From the NCBI GenBank assembly GCA_037349315.1, contig JBAIAC010000021.1:5270001-5334000 (forward strand): a stretch of 64,000 nt of DNA, given 5' to 3'. The stretch comes from Chelydra serpentina (lineage: Eukaryota; Chordata; Testudines; Chelydridae). This document shows, piece after piece, positions 53,958 to 64,000 of this stretch (the stretch's first letter is position 1; the number at the start of each line of letters is the position of its first letter). A program made the translations under genes and the position numbers. The notes below the pieces were generated by a model, which saw nothing but the letters and a program-made list of their open reading frames with translations, made no database searches and was not told the origin of the DNA.

Positions 53958-54467
53958 GCTAACTACGGCCCATGGGTCGTCCTGCCCAGGCCCTAAGCTC
54001 CTGGCTGGGGAAGCTAGCCCCTCCCCCGGAGCCACGCCAGCAGCGCTCTGGGAGACTGGGCTGCACGCTCCGACCGGGCCGCGTGGCTGCCAGACATGCT
54101 GCTCTGAGCGGCATGGTAAGGGGGTTGGATAAGGGGCAGAAGGTCCCAGGGGGCAGGGAACGGGGGGGCTGTTGGATAAGCGTGGGAATCCCAGGGGGCC
54201 TGTCAGGAGTGTGGATATGGGTCAGGGCAGTCAGGGAGCAGAGGGGTTGGAAAAGGGGTGGGTCCTGGGGGTGATTAGGGTTGGAGAGTCTTGGGAGGGG
54301 GCGGTCGCGGGGGGGAGGAGGGGATTGGATGGGTAGGGGATTCTGAGGGGGGCAGTTAGGGGATGGGGGCCATGCTGTTTGGGGAGGCACAGCTTTCCCT
54401 ACCCAGGCTTCCATACAGTTTTGCAACCCGAATGTGGCCCTCGGGCCAAAAAGTTTGCCCACCCCTG
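53958..54467. mobile_element. Non-autonomous hAT element, left end degraded
   Basis: The right end, read in reverse complement, is CAGGGGTGGGCAAACTTTTTGGCCCGAGGGCCACATTCGG, a common hAT MITE terminus. The left end shows only ACTACGGCCCATGGGTCGTCCTGCC, and its first bases are lost. The interior is G-rich and C-rich without coding capacity despite long open frames. No target-site duplication can be assigned. Confidence 0.7.
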
Positions 54468-54952
54468 CACTAGAGAATATTGCTTCTTTCAATGTGTCTT
54501 TCTGTATAGGCTTCAGAGATCGCCTTTCTGTATAGGCTTTCATTAGTACTAAGCAATAGCAATTCTAGAATAGATTACATATAGAACACCCTAATCCCAG
54601 ACACCATTCACTCCACGGTATAGCAGCATCCTACCATATTCAGCATTCAGTCTCAGAGGCTGAAATGTTCAGACAGATGCCCCTAACTTTGTTTGCATAC
54701 AAGGCTGAAACAGCTCCTTCAGCATTCCACCTCTCCCACTTTTCAACACCAAGAACGTCCCACTCAGGACACTCTTTCCCCCCACCCACTCTCCAATGCC
54801 CCACTTGAGTGTATCTGAAGGGAGCAGCTTTCGGAGATGCACCCACGAATAGTACCTCGTCACCCTTCATTCACACAATGCAGCAGCACCTCATGCAGTC
54901 TCTCCAATGGCTCCTAGTCAGGGCTATCTACACTGGGAACCCTCTCCCAGCA

Positions 54953-54954
<2 letters not shown>

Positions 54955-54981
<27 letters not shown>
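54955..54981 (+). repeat. Poly-T run of 27
   Basis: A homopolymer run that could mark the A-tail of a minus-strand retroposed sequence; no such sequence is clearly recognisable next to it. Confidence 0.85.
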
Positions 54982-54985
<4 letters not shown>

Positions 54986-55212
54986 ATAAACCCACACCAC
55001 CTCCACTAGAGGTGGGTAGCAGGATTAAAAAAAAAAACAAAAACAAACCCAAGATACATTTCCACACAGGGTTTATTTTGCACAGATGAGCTAGACTTCA
55101 GATTTATAAATGCAAACTCTGAGTAAGATAAGGGGCTAGCGTCAAGAGCCCCTCTGCTCCATACATAATCCTCTTCACTGCTCAATCCTGACTGGGAAGC
55201 TAAACACAAAGG

Positions 55213-55485
55213 GTAGGTTTTCGCTACCAATGTTAAAGTGCAACACTTTAACGTGGTTGTGTAGTCACAGCACCAGCGCTGGGAGAGAGCTCTCCCAGTG
55301 CGGGAACCCCACCCCCCCAACGGGAGTAGTTACCAGTGCAGCGAGCGCAGCTCCCAGCGCTGGGGCACTGTCTACACTGCCACTTTACAGTGCTGAAACT
55401 TGCATCTCTCAGGGGTGTGTTTTTTTCACACCCCTGAGCAAGAAAGTTTCAGCGCTGTAAAGTGCTAGTGTAAACAAGGCCTGAG
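55213..55485. mobile_element. Hairpin-rich MITE
   Basis: It contains a near-perfect hairpin at about 55378-55465: CACTTTACAGTGCTGAAACTTG…CTCAGGGGTGTG, a T-rich loop, then CACACCCCTGAG…GTTTCAGCGCTGTAAAGTG. Shorter palindromes surround CAGCGCTGGGAGAGAGCTCTCCCAG and GTTAAAGTGCAACACTTTAAC. The end GTAAACAAGGCCT matches DNA-transposon MITEs common in turtles. No duplication was seen. A 55-bp piece of the same family sits at 57648-57702. Confidence 0.65.
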
Positions 55486-55638
55486 TATTTTAGACCAGAG
55501 TTTCTCAAATGCAGATCTAGGGGCTTTTATTGTAGACAAAGCCTCTCTCCTGGAGCCACAAACGCCAGAGCAGTAGGAATCCAGGTGTGAGTTCCCTACC
55601 TTCCTGGTGTCAGTGAGTCTTGGGCTTCACTTGGGCTT

Positions 55639-56595
55639 GGGTAGTGATCAGTGGCTCCATGTCTAGTTGGCAGCCAGTATCAAGTGGAGTGCCCCAAGGG
55701 TCAGTTCTGAGGCTGGTTTTGTTCAATATCTTCATCAACGATCTGGAGGATGGTGTGGACTGCACCCTTAGCAAGTTTGCAGATGACACTAAACTGGGAG
55801 GAGTGGTTGATACGCTGGAGGGTAGAGATAGGATACAGAGGGACCTAAACAAAGTACAGGATTGGGCCAAAAGAAATCTGATGAGGTTCAACAAGGACAA
55901 GTGCAGAGTCCTGCACTTAGGACGGAAGAATCCCATGCACTGCTATAGACTAGGGACCGAATGGCTGGGCAGCAGTTCTGCAGAAAAGGACCTAGGGGTT
56001 ACAGTGGACGAAAAGCTGAATGAGTCAGTGCGCCCTTGTTGCCAAAAAGGCTAACGGCATTTTGGGCTGTATAAGTAGGGGCATTTCCAGCAGATCAAGG
56101 GATGTGATTATTCCCCTCTATTCGGCACTGGTGAGGCCTCATTTGGAGTACTGTGTCCAGTTTTGGGCCCCACACTCCAAGAAGGATGTGGATAAATTGG
56201 AAAGAGTCCAGCGGAGGGCAACAAAAATGATTAGGGGGCTGCAGCACATGACTTATGAGGAGAGGCTGAGGGAACTGGGATTGTTTAGCCTGCAGAAGAG
56301 AAGAATGAGGGGGGATTTGATAGCTGCTTTCAACTACCTGAAAGGGGGTTCCAAAGAGGATTGATCTAGACTGTTCTCAGTGGTAGAAGATGACAGAACA
56401 AGGAGTAATGGTCTCAAGTTGCAGAGGGGGAGGTTTAGGTTGGATATTAGGAAAAAAACTTTCACTAGTAGGGTGGTGAAGCAGTGGAATGGGTTACCTA
56501 GCTGGGATGATTTAGTTGGGGTTGGTCCTGCTTTGAGCAGGGGGTTGGACTAGATGACCTCCTGAGGTCCCTTCCAACCCTGAGATTCTATGATT
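55639..56595 (+). mobile_element. CR1 LINE 3' fragment (copy D)
   Basis: It starts inside ORF2 (GTAGTGATCAGTGGCTCCATGTC) and ends ATTCTATGATT. It encodes SSGVPQG (motif B), [20 protein letters not shown] (motif C, FADD intact) and a C-terminal region, with small frame shifts near 56020. About 60 bases are missing near 56502, where GGGTTACCTAG joins CTGGGATGATTTAG. Very similar to copy B, so young. Confidence 0.92.
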
Positions 56596-57060
56596 AAGCC
56601 CTGAGGTGGTGGGCAGCAGGTTCCATCCCCCTGCTCTCTCCCATACATCCCCCTGCTGCCTCCCTACCCACTGCCCCCATCCAGGGCTTAATGTCTCCCA
56701 GCTTCCCAGAATTGAGTAAGTCTGCTGTGAAAACTGATCTATGTTTATATCACTTTTCACGGCAGATTTAGTAGCTAGCAAGTCTTTAAAAAAAGCAACC
56801 AAAAAAACTGCAAAGGGAACAATATGCAAAGCACCTTAATTGTGTTTCTATTCTGTTTTGGTCCAGTAAAGAATAGACAACTATACATTATTTGTATCCA
56901 GTCTGCAAAAAAAAACCCACATAAGAAGTTACAATTTGGGCAGGTATGTGTGCATATTTGTTTTTACTAAAGTTAAGTATTTTAGGAAAAATTGTCAGAG
57001 CAGCCACCAGCAAGAGTTGGTGGCTGAAATAAGAGGCCACCAAAAAAATGAGAAAAAATG

Positions 57061-57310
57061 GTTATTCGCCTTCTCATAACTGTTGTTCTTAGAGATGTGT
57101 TCTTCATGTCCATTCCATACAGGTGCATGTGCACGCACGTGCACAGTAGCCAGAAGATTTTTTTCCCCCTAGCAACAACCGTAGGGTCGGCCTGGGCGCC
57201 CCCTGGAGTCGTGCCATCCAATACAGAGCCCTGCCGACCCTGCACAGTTACGAGAAGGTGAGTAACAGTTTTTTCCTTCAAGTGCTTGTTCAGGTTAATT
57301 CCAAATCAGG
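57061..57310. repeat. DIRS copy 3 terminal repeat plus internal complementary region
   Basis: Outer border GTTATTCGCCTTCTCATAACTG (57061-57082), and the internal copy of the same core in complement, CAGTTACGAGAAGGTGAGTAAC (57245-57266), followed by TTCAAGTGCTTGTTCAGG. Same layout as copy 1. Confidence 0.7.
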
Positions 57311-57328
57311 TGACTCACGAGCCCAAGT

Positions 57329-57646
57329 TCAGGAGGCAGGGACGGAATCTTCCACTGATTGGAGCAATGCTCCTCCGAAGGCCACATCGTCTCTGGCCTG
57401 CTGGGTAATGGTATAGTGCGTGGTAAAGGTGCGGATGGAGGACCACGTCGCTGCTCTGCAGACTTCCTGAGTAGGGATCTGGGCCAGGAAGGCTGTTGAC
57501 GAGGTCCACGCCCCAGTGGAGTCTGCAGTGATCGGGGGTGCGGAAACCCCCCCGAGGTTGTAGCACTCGCATATGCAGAACATGATCCATGACGAAATGC
57601 GTTGTGAGGACACGAGTAGACCAGTAGCGTAGCCAGTGGGGAACAA
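57329..57646 (-). pseudogene. DIRS copy 3 tyrosine recombinase C-terminal remnant
   Basis: The frame shows ITADSTGAWTSSTAFLAQIP and RTFTTHYTI. Where copy 1 has AHSTRA (H-x2-R), this copy has ADSTGA, so both catalytic residues are changed. The N-terminal half of the catalytic domain is deleted. Confidence 0.7.
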
Positions 57647-58004
57647 AGGGGAGCTCTCTCCCAGCCCTGGTGCTGTGACTACACAGCCACGTTAAAGTGC
57701 TGCTAGCCCAAGTCTGATGCATCCATCATTAGTGACAGACATGGCTGTGGACTGCAGAAGGAGATGCCTGAGCATACCTCCCGAGCGTTGAACAACTACA
57801 GGAGGGAGTCGAGGACCAGGCAAGGCAGGGTCACTATCCTGTCCAGGCTGTCCCTGGCCGGGCAGTACACCGACGCAAGCCACAAATGAAGTGGTCGAAG
57901 CCTGAGCCTGGCATCCTGCACTACACAGGTACAGGCAGCCATATATGACCAAGAAACCTCAGGCAGTTTCTTGCTGTGGTGGTGGTGGAAAACCATCTGA
58001 GGTC

Positions 58005-58763
58005 TCAAATGATATTTGTCAGGGCCTGAAACCTTGCTTGCAGAAGGTATGCCCTGGCGTGGGTCAAGTCCAATATTACCCCTATAAATCCTATCCTCTG
58101 TACTGGGGACAGTGTGGATTTCGCTTCGTTTAGAAGACCCAGGTTGTTGAAGGTGGCTCTGATTAATCTGACTTGAGTTTCCACTTGGGTCTTGGAGAGG
58201 CCCTTGATCAGCCAGTCGTTGAGGTAAGGATACACCTGTAGTGCAGAAACGCAGCGACGACTACCATGCATTTGGTGAAGACACGAGGTGCTGCTGACAG
58301 GCTGAACGGAAGGACAGTAAATTAGTAGCAGGTATTGTTCACCACAAACCTGAGGTGCTTCCTGTGGGGTTGAGTGTACGCATCTGTCAAGTTGAGGGCG
58401 GCATATCAGTCTGCTGGATCCAATGAGGGAATGATGGAGGCCAGAGAGACAATGCGGAACTTGAGTTTCTTCACAAACTTGTTGAGTTCTTGCAGGTCCA
58501 GGATGGGTCTGAAGCTGCCTTTGGCTTTCGGTATTAGGAAATACCAGGAATAGAAGCCCTCGTCCCTGTGCTGTTAAGGAACCTCCTCCACTGCCCCTAA
58601 AGATAGGAGCAACTGCACCTCCTCGATCAGGGACCCTTTTCACAAGCAGCTCCTTAAGAGGGACAGGGAAGGAGGGTGGAAGGGCAGAAGGGAACAGAAT
58701 TGGATGGAGTATCCCCTCTCTATAGTGCGGAGAATCCATCAGTTCAAGGTGATACTGGACCAT
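58005..58763 (-). pseudogene. DIRS copy 3 reverse transcriptase, active site altered
   Basis: The frame includes LQVYPYLNDWLIKGLSKTQV where YLDDW is expected (first Asp replaced by Asn), and RIGFIGVILDLTHARAYLLQ downstream, matching RIEFIGTVLDLVHARATLPG in copy 1. The motif A region is garbled by indels. Confidence 0.75.
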
Positions 58764-59263
58764 GCATGGTAGAAAGGGGATTTTCAGGACAAGAAGGTAA
58801 GGTGGGGTGGATCCATTGTTAGGTGTGGTACACTGTCCTCAACCAGGCCTTCAAAAGGCCATCTTGGACCCTGAAGATGGCTTGGGTTGTCCCGAACCCT
58901 GTCCAGAAGGTTGGCGCGGCCTTCTCCTGCCGTTATGATTCCTCCTTCTGGACTTTCTTGGCTGTTTTGCTGGCCGAACCGCTGCTGGGACTGTGGGCGG
59001 AAATGTATCTGCCGTGTTGAGGGAGTATAGAGACCCAGGGACCTGAGGGTGGCTCTGGGATCTTTAAGGCCCCTGTTCAGACGTTTGTCAGACTTTTCTA
59101 AGAGTCTCACCCTCAAAGGGCTGGTCTTGAATAGTTTGCTGTATCTCACAGGGGAGGCTAGAAACCTGCAGCCATGAGCCCCTTCTCACAGCCACACCAG
59201 TAGCCATAACCCTGGTTGCGGCATCTGCCCCATCCAGTGCCGCCTGAAGGGAGGCTCTGGAGA

Positions 59264-60940
59264 TCAATCTCCCTTCCTCAACCAAAGCCGAAAATTCAGC
59301 GCAGGAGTCCGAGGGGAACAACTCCATACATTTAGCCATTGCCAAGCAGGCAGTTGTAGGAGTATCTGCTGACGATGGCCTGTTGATTGGATATACGGAA
59401 TTGCAGTCCCCATGTGAAGTAAACTTTTCGCCCGAAAAAGGTCTAATTTTTTGGCATCCCTATTCTTAGGCGAAGGGCCTTGAAATCCTTGTCTCTCCCA
59501 CTGGTTATCAGTGTCCACCACCAGGGAATCAGGCTGGGGGTGGGAAGAGAGATGTTCATAGCCCTTGGAGGACACGAAGTACCAGTGCTCATTGCGCTTG
59601 GCCTTAGGTGGCAGTGAGGCTGGGGTCTGCCAAAGGGTCTTGTTTTTATTAGTGGTAAAGTGATACGGGTGGGGCCAGAGGGAGCCAGGATGTCCACCAT
59701 TGGGTCTACATCATCCACAACTTCCTCTGCCTTAATGCCCAGACTCTGGGCGCAGCAACTCCTGCAACACTCTTGAGTCTTCCAGAGCTGGGGCTACGGA
59801 TGTGCCCGCTAGGGCCTCATCTGGTGAGGAGGAAAGGGAGACCACCAGGGTAGGTGATTGCTCCCTTCTGGACCCACCCGAGGGATCTCTTGACCCAGTG
59901 GGAAAAGCAGAAGGCTGGCCTGGTCCCACAGGTGCAAGAGGCATGGGGGTCTGTGCTGGCATCGGGCCTGCCGGCTGGTGCGGCACAAACGCCAGGGTTC
60001 CTGTGGGTGCCGTGGCAGCTGGCACCAATGACGGAGGTGGTGTCGGTGCTGGTGTCGAGGGTGTCTTGCACCGAGGCTGCGATGGGGGCCGCTGATACCT
60101 CCAGTGCTGAAGCGGTCGGTTGTGGTGCCACAGTCGGCGTTGATGCCAAGGAAGGTGCCACAGGTGCAGGCATTAATGCTTGAGGTTCCGGTGCCAACCG
60201 TGGCGGGACGAATGTCACGGAGACCACTGACGCTGCACCTGGGCAGGATCCCTGACTCCGACCCGGGACTTGATGGAAGGCCCAAGGAGTCTAAAAAGGG
60301 CACTGCTAGGGATTTTGCCACTGAGGGGGCCACAGCATTGGGCGGGACCGCCTATGGTTCCGTGAGGAGGATCTTCTGCTCCTGCTATAGTCAAAGCGGT
60401 ACGAGTCCGACTCCGACTAGGAAGACCAGGGTGGAGCGGCTCCTCTCGAGGTAGAGCATCAAGAAGCAGGGGACTGACTACACACTCTGGATGGTGGAGC
60501 TGGCCGAGGTGATGGGGATCGGCGTGCCATCATTTCTGGCTTTCCCTTAGAGATCACAGGGGGGGGGTCGAGATGAGACCTGCAGTGCCAAGACGCTCTC
60601 CTGCCGTGTTGGAGAGAACGGCACTGTGCGCTTCAATAAGTCCTGGGCCGCCTCAAAAGCCTCAGGGGTGGACGGGAGTGGTAGATGCTCCGATGGGTGT
60701 GGTGAGTGAGACGGGCCCGGACTAGACAGACTCCTGCCAAAGTGAGGCAATGTGGCCCCACCGAGTCCCCGAGTCGTGGCCTGACTGAGCTGTCTCTGGT
60801 GGCTGGTCCCTGGGTTTTGCCGAGGGAGATCAGCCTCTCTCTGACCTCTCTCTTCTGCGACCGCAATTGGGACCGGTGCCGAAGGCTTGAATGACCCTTG
60901 AGAGGTTGCATGTTAGTACCTAGCTTCCCTGCTGGCATCT
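59264..60940 (-). pseudogene. DIRS copy 3 ORF1 (gag-like), broken
   Basis: DPMVDILAPSGPTRITLPLI and MSSKGYEHLSSHPQPDSLVV correspond to the ORF1 core of copies 1 and 2; KKLDLFRAKSLLHMG corresponds to the DLFGR motif. Upstream (about 59730-60900) is a Pro/Ala/Gly-rich linker open in several frames on both strands. Not functional. Confidence 0.65.
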
Positions 60941-61588
60941 TTCTTCAGTGTCCAAGCACTTCACACTGAAGACAATGTGCTGAGATCCGCAGTGCCTAGG
61001 TCGGACTTAGATCGGAGAGCTGCCTCCATACGGAGGTTTTTGAGACTCTGCTCCCTCTCCTTGATGGTTCTCGGTCGGAACTCCCGACAGATCTTGCTGG
61101 TGGTCTTTCTGGTGACCCTCACCAAGGCACCTTAAGCAGGAGGTGTGAGGGTCACTTTTGGCATGTGTTTAGCGCAGATCTGGCAAGTCTTAAAGCCTGG
61201 GGATCGTAGTATTCCCCGGCAACAAATGTGGGAGGAAACGGGAGGGCGGGGGGGGGGGGGGGGGAGGGGGGGAGAACCCCCCGTAACTGAAACTTCTAAG
61301 GAAACTACTAAACTATACTAACTAGTGGAAACTAACTATGCACAGCGTACAGAGTACTGCTAATCCACTCGCCGAAGCAAGAGAAGACCAAGGGGAAGTT
61401 CCAGCTACCATCACTGGCGGTAAAAAGGAACTGGGGGGGGGTGCAGGGGTGCTCTATATTGGACGTCAAAGACAACTCCAGGAAGCGCCCAGCCCAACCC
61501 TACGGTTGTTGCTAGGGGGGAAAAAAATCTTCCCGCTACTGTGCACACACCTGATTGGAACGGACATGAACAATCACTCAAGGAAGAA

Positions 61589-62959
61589 CCCGGTGGTTTA
61601 GAGGAATAACTAAAGAGATACGCCTTATCACTCAGACTCCAGTGCACATTGCTAGAAGGAGTGGGTTCCAGAACTCAGGCCCTCCAGAGAATGCTTCACT
61701 ACCAGCAGTGGAGAGTCTAAACCCAAGAATTTAGAGTTTAACCTATCAGATTGTGGTTTACACAACAAGCCAGGAGAAGGGTGAATTACAGAGATCTGTC
61801 AGATAACTAGGTCCCACAGCACACAGAAGTCTCTACATGTGAAAACCAGCCTGTGTTCTAAAGCAGATCTGCAGTGCCCCTGCCACTCATGCGCTCAGAC
61901 CAGTTCATCCAACTCAAGTTGGACTGTTCATAGTGTTCTAGAGATGAAACTTCTAGGTTCCCTGAGGGTAGGCCCCCAAGCCTTGAAGCCCCAAATGCAG
62001 GAATCACTCTGACAAGGTCTGACTCAGAGGAAAATAGTCTAAAGCTGGCCTGAAAGCTACAAGATGAGAACTACCGCACAACTGCTACCTGAGAACTGAG
62101 ATGCAGCAATAGGGTCAGTGACCAAGAACCATAACGGCAAGATGTTTGTCATACACAGCAGTGGGAGATGACCTCACCAACTCCCCTCCATGAACATCAA
62201 CTTCCCCACTTCAGTACTGAGAGAGCACAGAAATAGCTCCACCCTAACTAAAGGAGACTGACACCTGGACAAGATGTTCTATCATCCAAGGACCAGGACA
62301 CCAGACACCAGACACCCCTACAAAACCTCATGTCACAACTCCAGGGGTTTCTCCAAAGGAAGGAGAAACTCTCCTTCAAAGACCCCCAGGCAAGTTAGAA
62401 GAGCTTATTCTATGAGTGGCTTTCAATATCATAAGGAAGAATGGACCCCTCACACACAGGGCAACAGACTTTATAGATCAAGAAACCTTTATGTTGCACC
62501 CCAACACCTGAAGCCAGGCTGGTGAGGCAGGAAACACCGATGACATCAACTTGGGACTGAGCTACTCCAAGAGCTCTTTCCAAATAACCTCCTCCAGTGG
62601 TTTGAGACATGGTGTTTACAGGTTGGGCGTTAAAAACTATTGCTTGATAAAACAGCTGGTACAAGGTCAATTGCCATCCCATCTTCCCAAAAGAAAAAAA
62701 AGAACCCTCAGATCAGCGATAATGAAGCCCAGACCTTCCCTTTAATAGCAGAGACATCATGTTACCAAGACTCAAATCATATGCTATGGCGCATTTTGTA
62801 AAGATTAAGCATAAATAATTAAAACGGTATTTGTCAGTAAATTGAGCACGTGGTGGCACATTACTCTTGCTCACTTTGCACTGGTTCACCTCTGCTAATC
62901 CAGAGGAGCTCCAAGTCTTCAATATGACTTGGCTGGGGTTTTGGTTTTTTGGGTTGTGT

Positions 62960-62960
<1 letters not shown>
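61589..62960. other. Non-coding stretch, nothing recognised
   Basis: No repeat border, exon-like structure or conserved motif was seen on either strand. Short frames lack recognisable composition. Confidence 0.45.

Positions 62961-62965
<5 letters not shown>

Positions 62966-63009
<44 letters not shown>
62966..63009. repeat. (AC)n microsatellite, about 22 copies
   Basis: A pure dinucleotide run preceded by a T run. Confidence 0.95.
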
Positions 63010-63010
<1 letters not shown>

Positions 63011-64000
63011 GAACCCATTGGATATTCTACCCATTTCCAAACAGCGCTGAAGAGGTTTTTACAGGCATGAATCAACCATCACTCCCCTATGAGGGAAGTA
63101 TTAACCCTAGCATACCACTGGGAAACTAGCACCAAGAGGCAAACGGACTTGTGCAAGTCAGAGAGCCTAGTAGTCCTGACCCGGTTCCAGTCTATAGAGT
63201 AATAGTAGATGGAGGGGGGGAAATTAACCTCATTTCCACACACACAGTTCACAGTAGCACATGAAATCAGTTTGTTTTGCTCCAACCCTCCTGAAAGATT
63301 TAGAGACCCTCAATTCTGGTCCCCATTGATCTGGTCAAGATGGGGGAGGGGTGCACAACAAAATGGCTGACAAACATTTTTTGTGACAATTTGAATTAAC
63401 AGACAAAATTTCAGGTTAAGAAAAGTATGTCAATTTCATAAGGGGAGGGGGACCAACTAGCATCATAGCCCCACCCCAAAAGGCAAACAGACCGCAAGCA
63501 CCACCAAATCAGAAGTTTTGATTCACCAAGACACACAAAGTCTAGACCCAGCCAAGTTGCTAGAATAGGAACATGTTTGGCTTGAAGTCTGACTGTTCAA
63601 TCTAGAAGTGACTTAGCACCCAGAGACCAAGTGCCCATGAGGGAGTACACACCTCAGAACACCACTTGGCCTTTAGCTTTTCCTTCCTAAAGGAGATTCT
63701 GGAATAGCCTGGAGAAAGAGAGGAGGTAGATAGTAATGGCATGTCTGTCAGTATGTAACTATTACCACATTATACAATGGCTGTTTGGTGGTCTGAGTGA
63801 AGCAAGCTGGGACCAGCCCTACGCCCCCCCGCCACCAGCTAGCTCCCCCACCCGCGGGAGCTCAGCCTTGCCCCCCCTCCCCCTGCTGCGGGGGCTCAGC
63901 CCCCCCCCCCCCCCACACAACCGGCAGGCCGCAGGAGCTGAGTGGGGGGGGCTCAGGGCGGCTGCGCCCCGGCTCTCCACTCAGGCGCTGAGGGGGAGCA
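63010..64000. other. Non-coding sequence ending in a G/C-rich tract
   Basis: 63010-63790 shows nothing recognisable. From about 63800 to the window edge the sequence becomes very G/C-rich (CCCGCGGGAGCTCAGCC, CTGCGGGGGCTCAGCC repeats, a 15-base C run). It may be a MITE interior or the edge of a CpG-rich promoter; the window ends before this can be judged. Confidence 0.4.

Larger units (their letters stand above)
57061..61588 (-). mobile_element. DIRS-type retrotransposon copy 3, internally deleted
   Basis: Inverted terminal repeats lie at 57061-57240 and about 61445-61588, sharing the complement pair CAGTAGC…GAAGATTTTTTTCCCCCTAGCAACAACCGTAGGGT. From 5' to 3' on the minus strand: a Cys-motif region near 61200, ORF1 (about 60900-59264), reverse transcriptase (58763-58005), the first part of RNase H (to about 57715), a MITE scrap, the recombinase C-terminus (57646-57329), and an internal complementary region (about 57240-57300). 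The segment from RNase H to recombinase is about 1.7 kb shorter than in copy 1. Confidence 0.82.

Noticed and set aside
53959..54543. 194-codon Pro-rich minus-strand frame
   Set aside because: It lies across a G/C-rich hAT MITE with recognisable hAT end sequence and has no domain.
59802..60454. Plus-strand frames rich in Gly/Ala/Val over the DIRS ORF1 region
   Set aside because: They lie antisense to the Pro/Ala-rich linker of the DIRS gag-like protein and have no recognisable domain.
1..64000. tRNA, rRNA or other structured RNA genes
   Set aside because: No cloverleaf with A and B box promoters or conserved RNA core was noticed apart from SINE-derived sequence; a covariance-model search would be needed to exclude them.

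Overview
The window is vertebrate genomic DNA, most likely from a turtle (inference). It carries a large, intron-rich gene with consensus GT-AG introns, and several young or mid-aged retroelements of types I associate with chelonian genomes: CR1 LINEs ending in ATTCTATG repeats, DIRS-type tyrosine-recombinase retrotransposons, hAT and Harbinger-like MITEs, and an LTR element with a long LTR. There is no sign of bacterial gene organisation.

The one host gene is CTNND1 (p120-catenin / catenin delta-1) on the minus strand. All 19 coding exons can be read from the ATG at 48985 to the TAG at 22137-22139. Phases agree at every junction, and the product is 954 residues against about 968 for the long human isoform as I remember it. 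The 3'UTR runs to an AATAAA at 20149-20144. The four alternative start methionines and the three alternative exons known from mammals (C, A, B) all have counterparts; A and B are shorter. Non-coding 5' exons and the promoter were not found and probably lie above 49.1 kb or outside the window.

Layout. 1-16.9 kb is a pile of nested mobile elements with no host gene: a minus-strand LTR retrotransposon (partial gag, leader, PBS, 1.17-kb LTR with a 47-bp tandem repeat) broken by a non-CR1 LINE; a DIRS 5' end carrying a 226-bp hAT MITE; an old antisense CR1-like fragment; a second DIRS element invaded by two CR1 copies, one nearly full length; then an old CR1. 16.9-20.1 kb is intergenic sequence with an AC microsatellite and a MIR-like SINE. 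20.1-49.1 kb is CTNND1. Its introns hold a complete-looking DIRS element (26.8-32.8 kb) with a 303-bp hAT MITE inside it, a Harbinger-like MITE, a 1.5-kb fold-back hAT element, and MIR-like SINEs. 49.1-64 kb lies upstream of the coding exons and holds a MIR-like SINE, a hAT MITE, a hairpin-rich MITE, a CR1 3' fragment and a third DIRS body (57.06-61.59 kb) with a large internal deletion.

The most interesting signals are the internal complementary regions of the DIRS elements, which share a core motif, with each copy's reverse-transcriptase active site broken by a different substitution; the fold-back hAT element whose two arms both encode the same transposase C-terminus; the tandem repeat inside the LTR; and the conserved microexon and tandem splice acceptor in CTNND1. 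I did not find a clearly new functional system.
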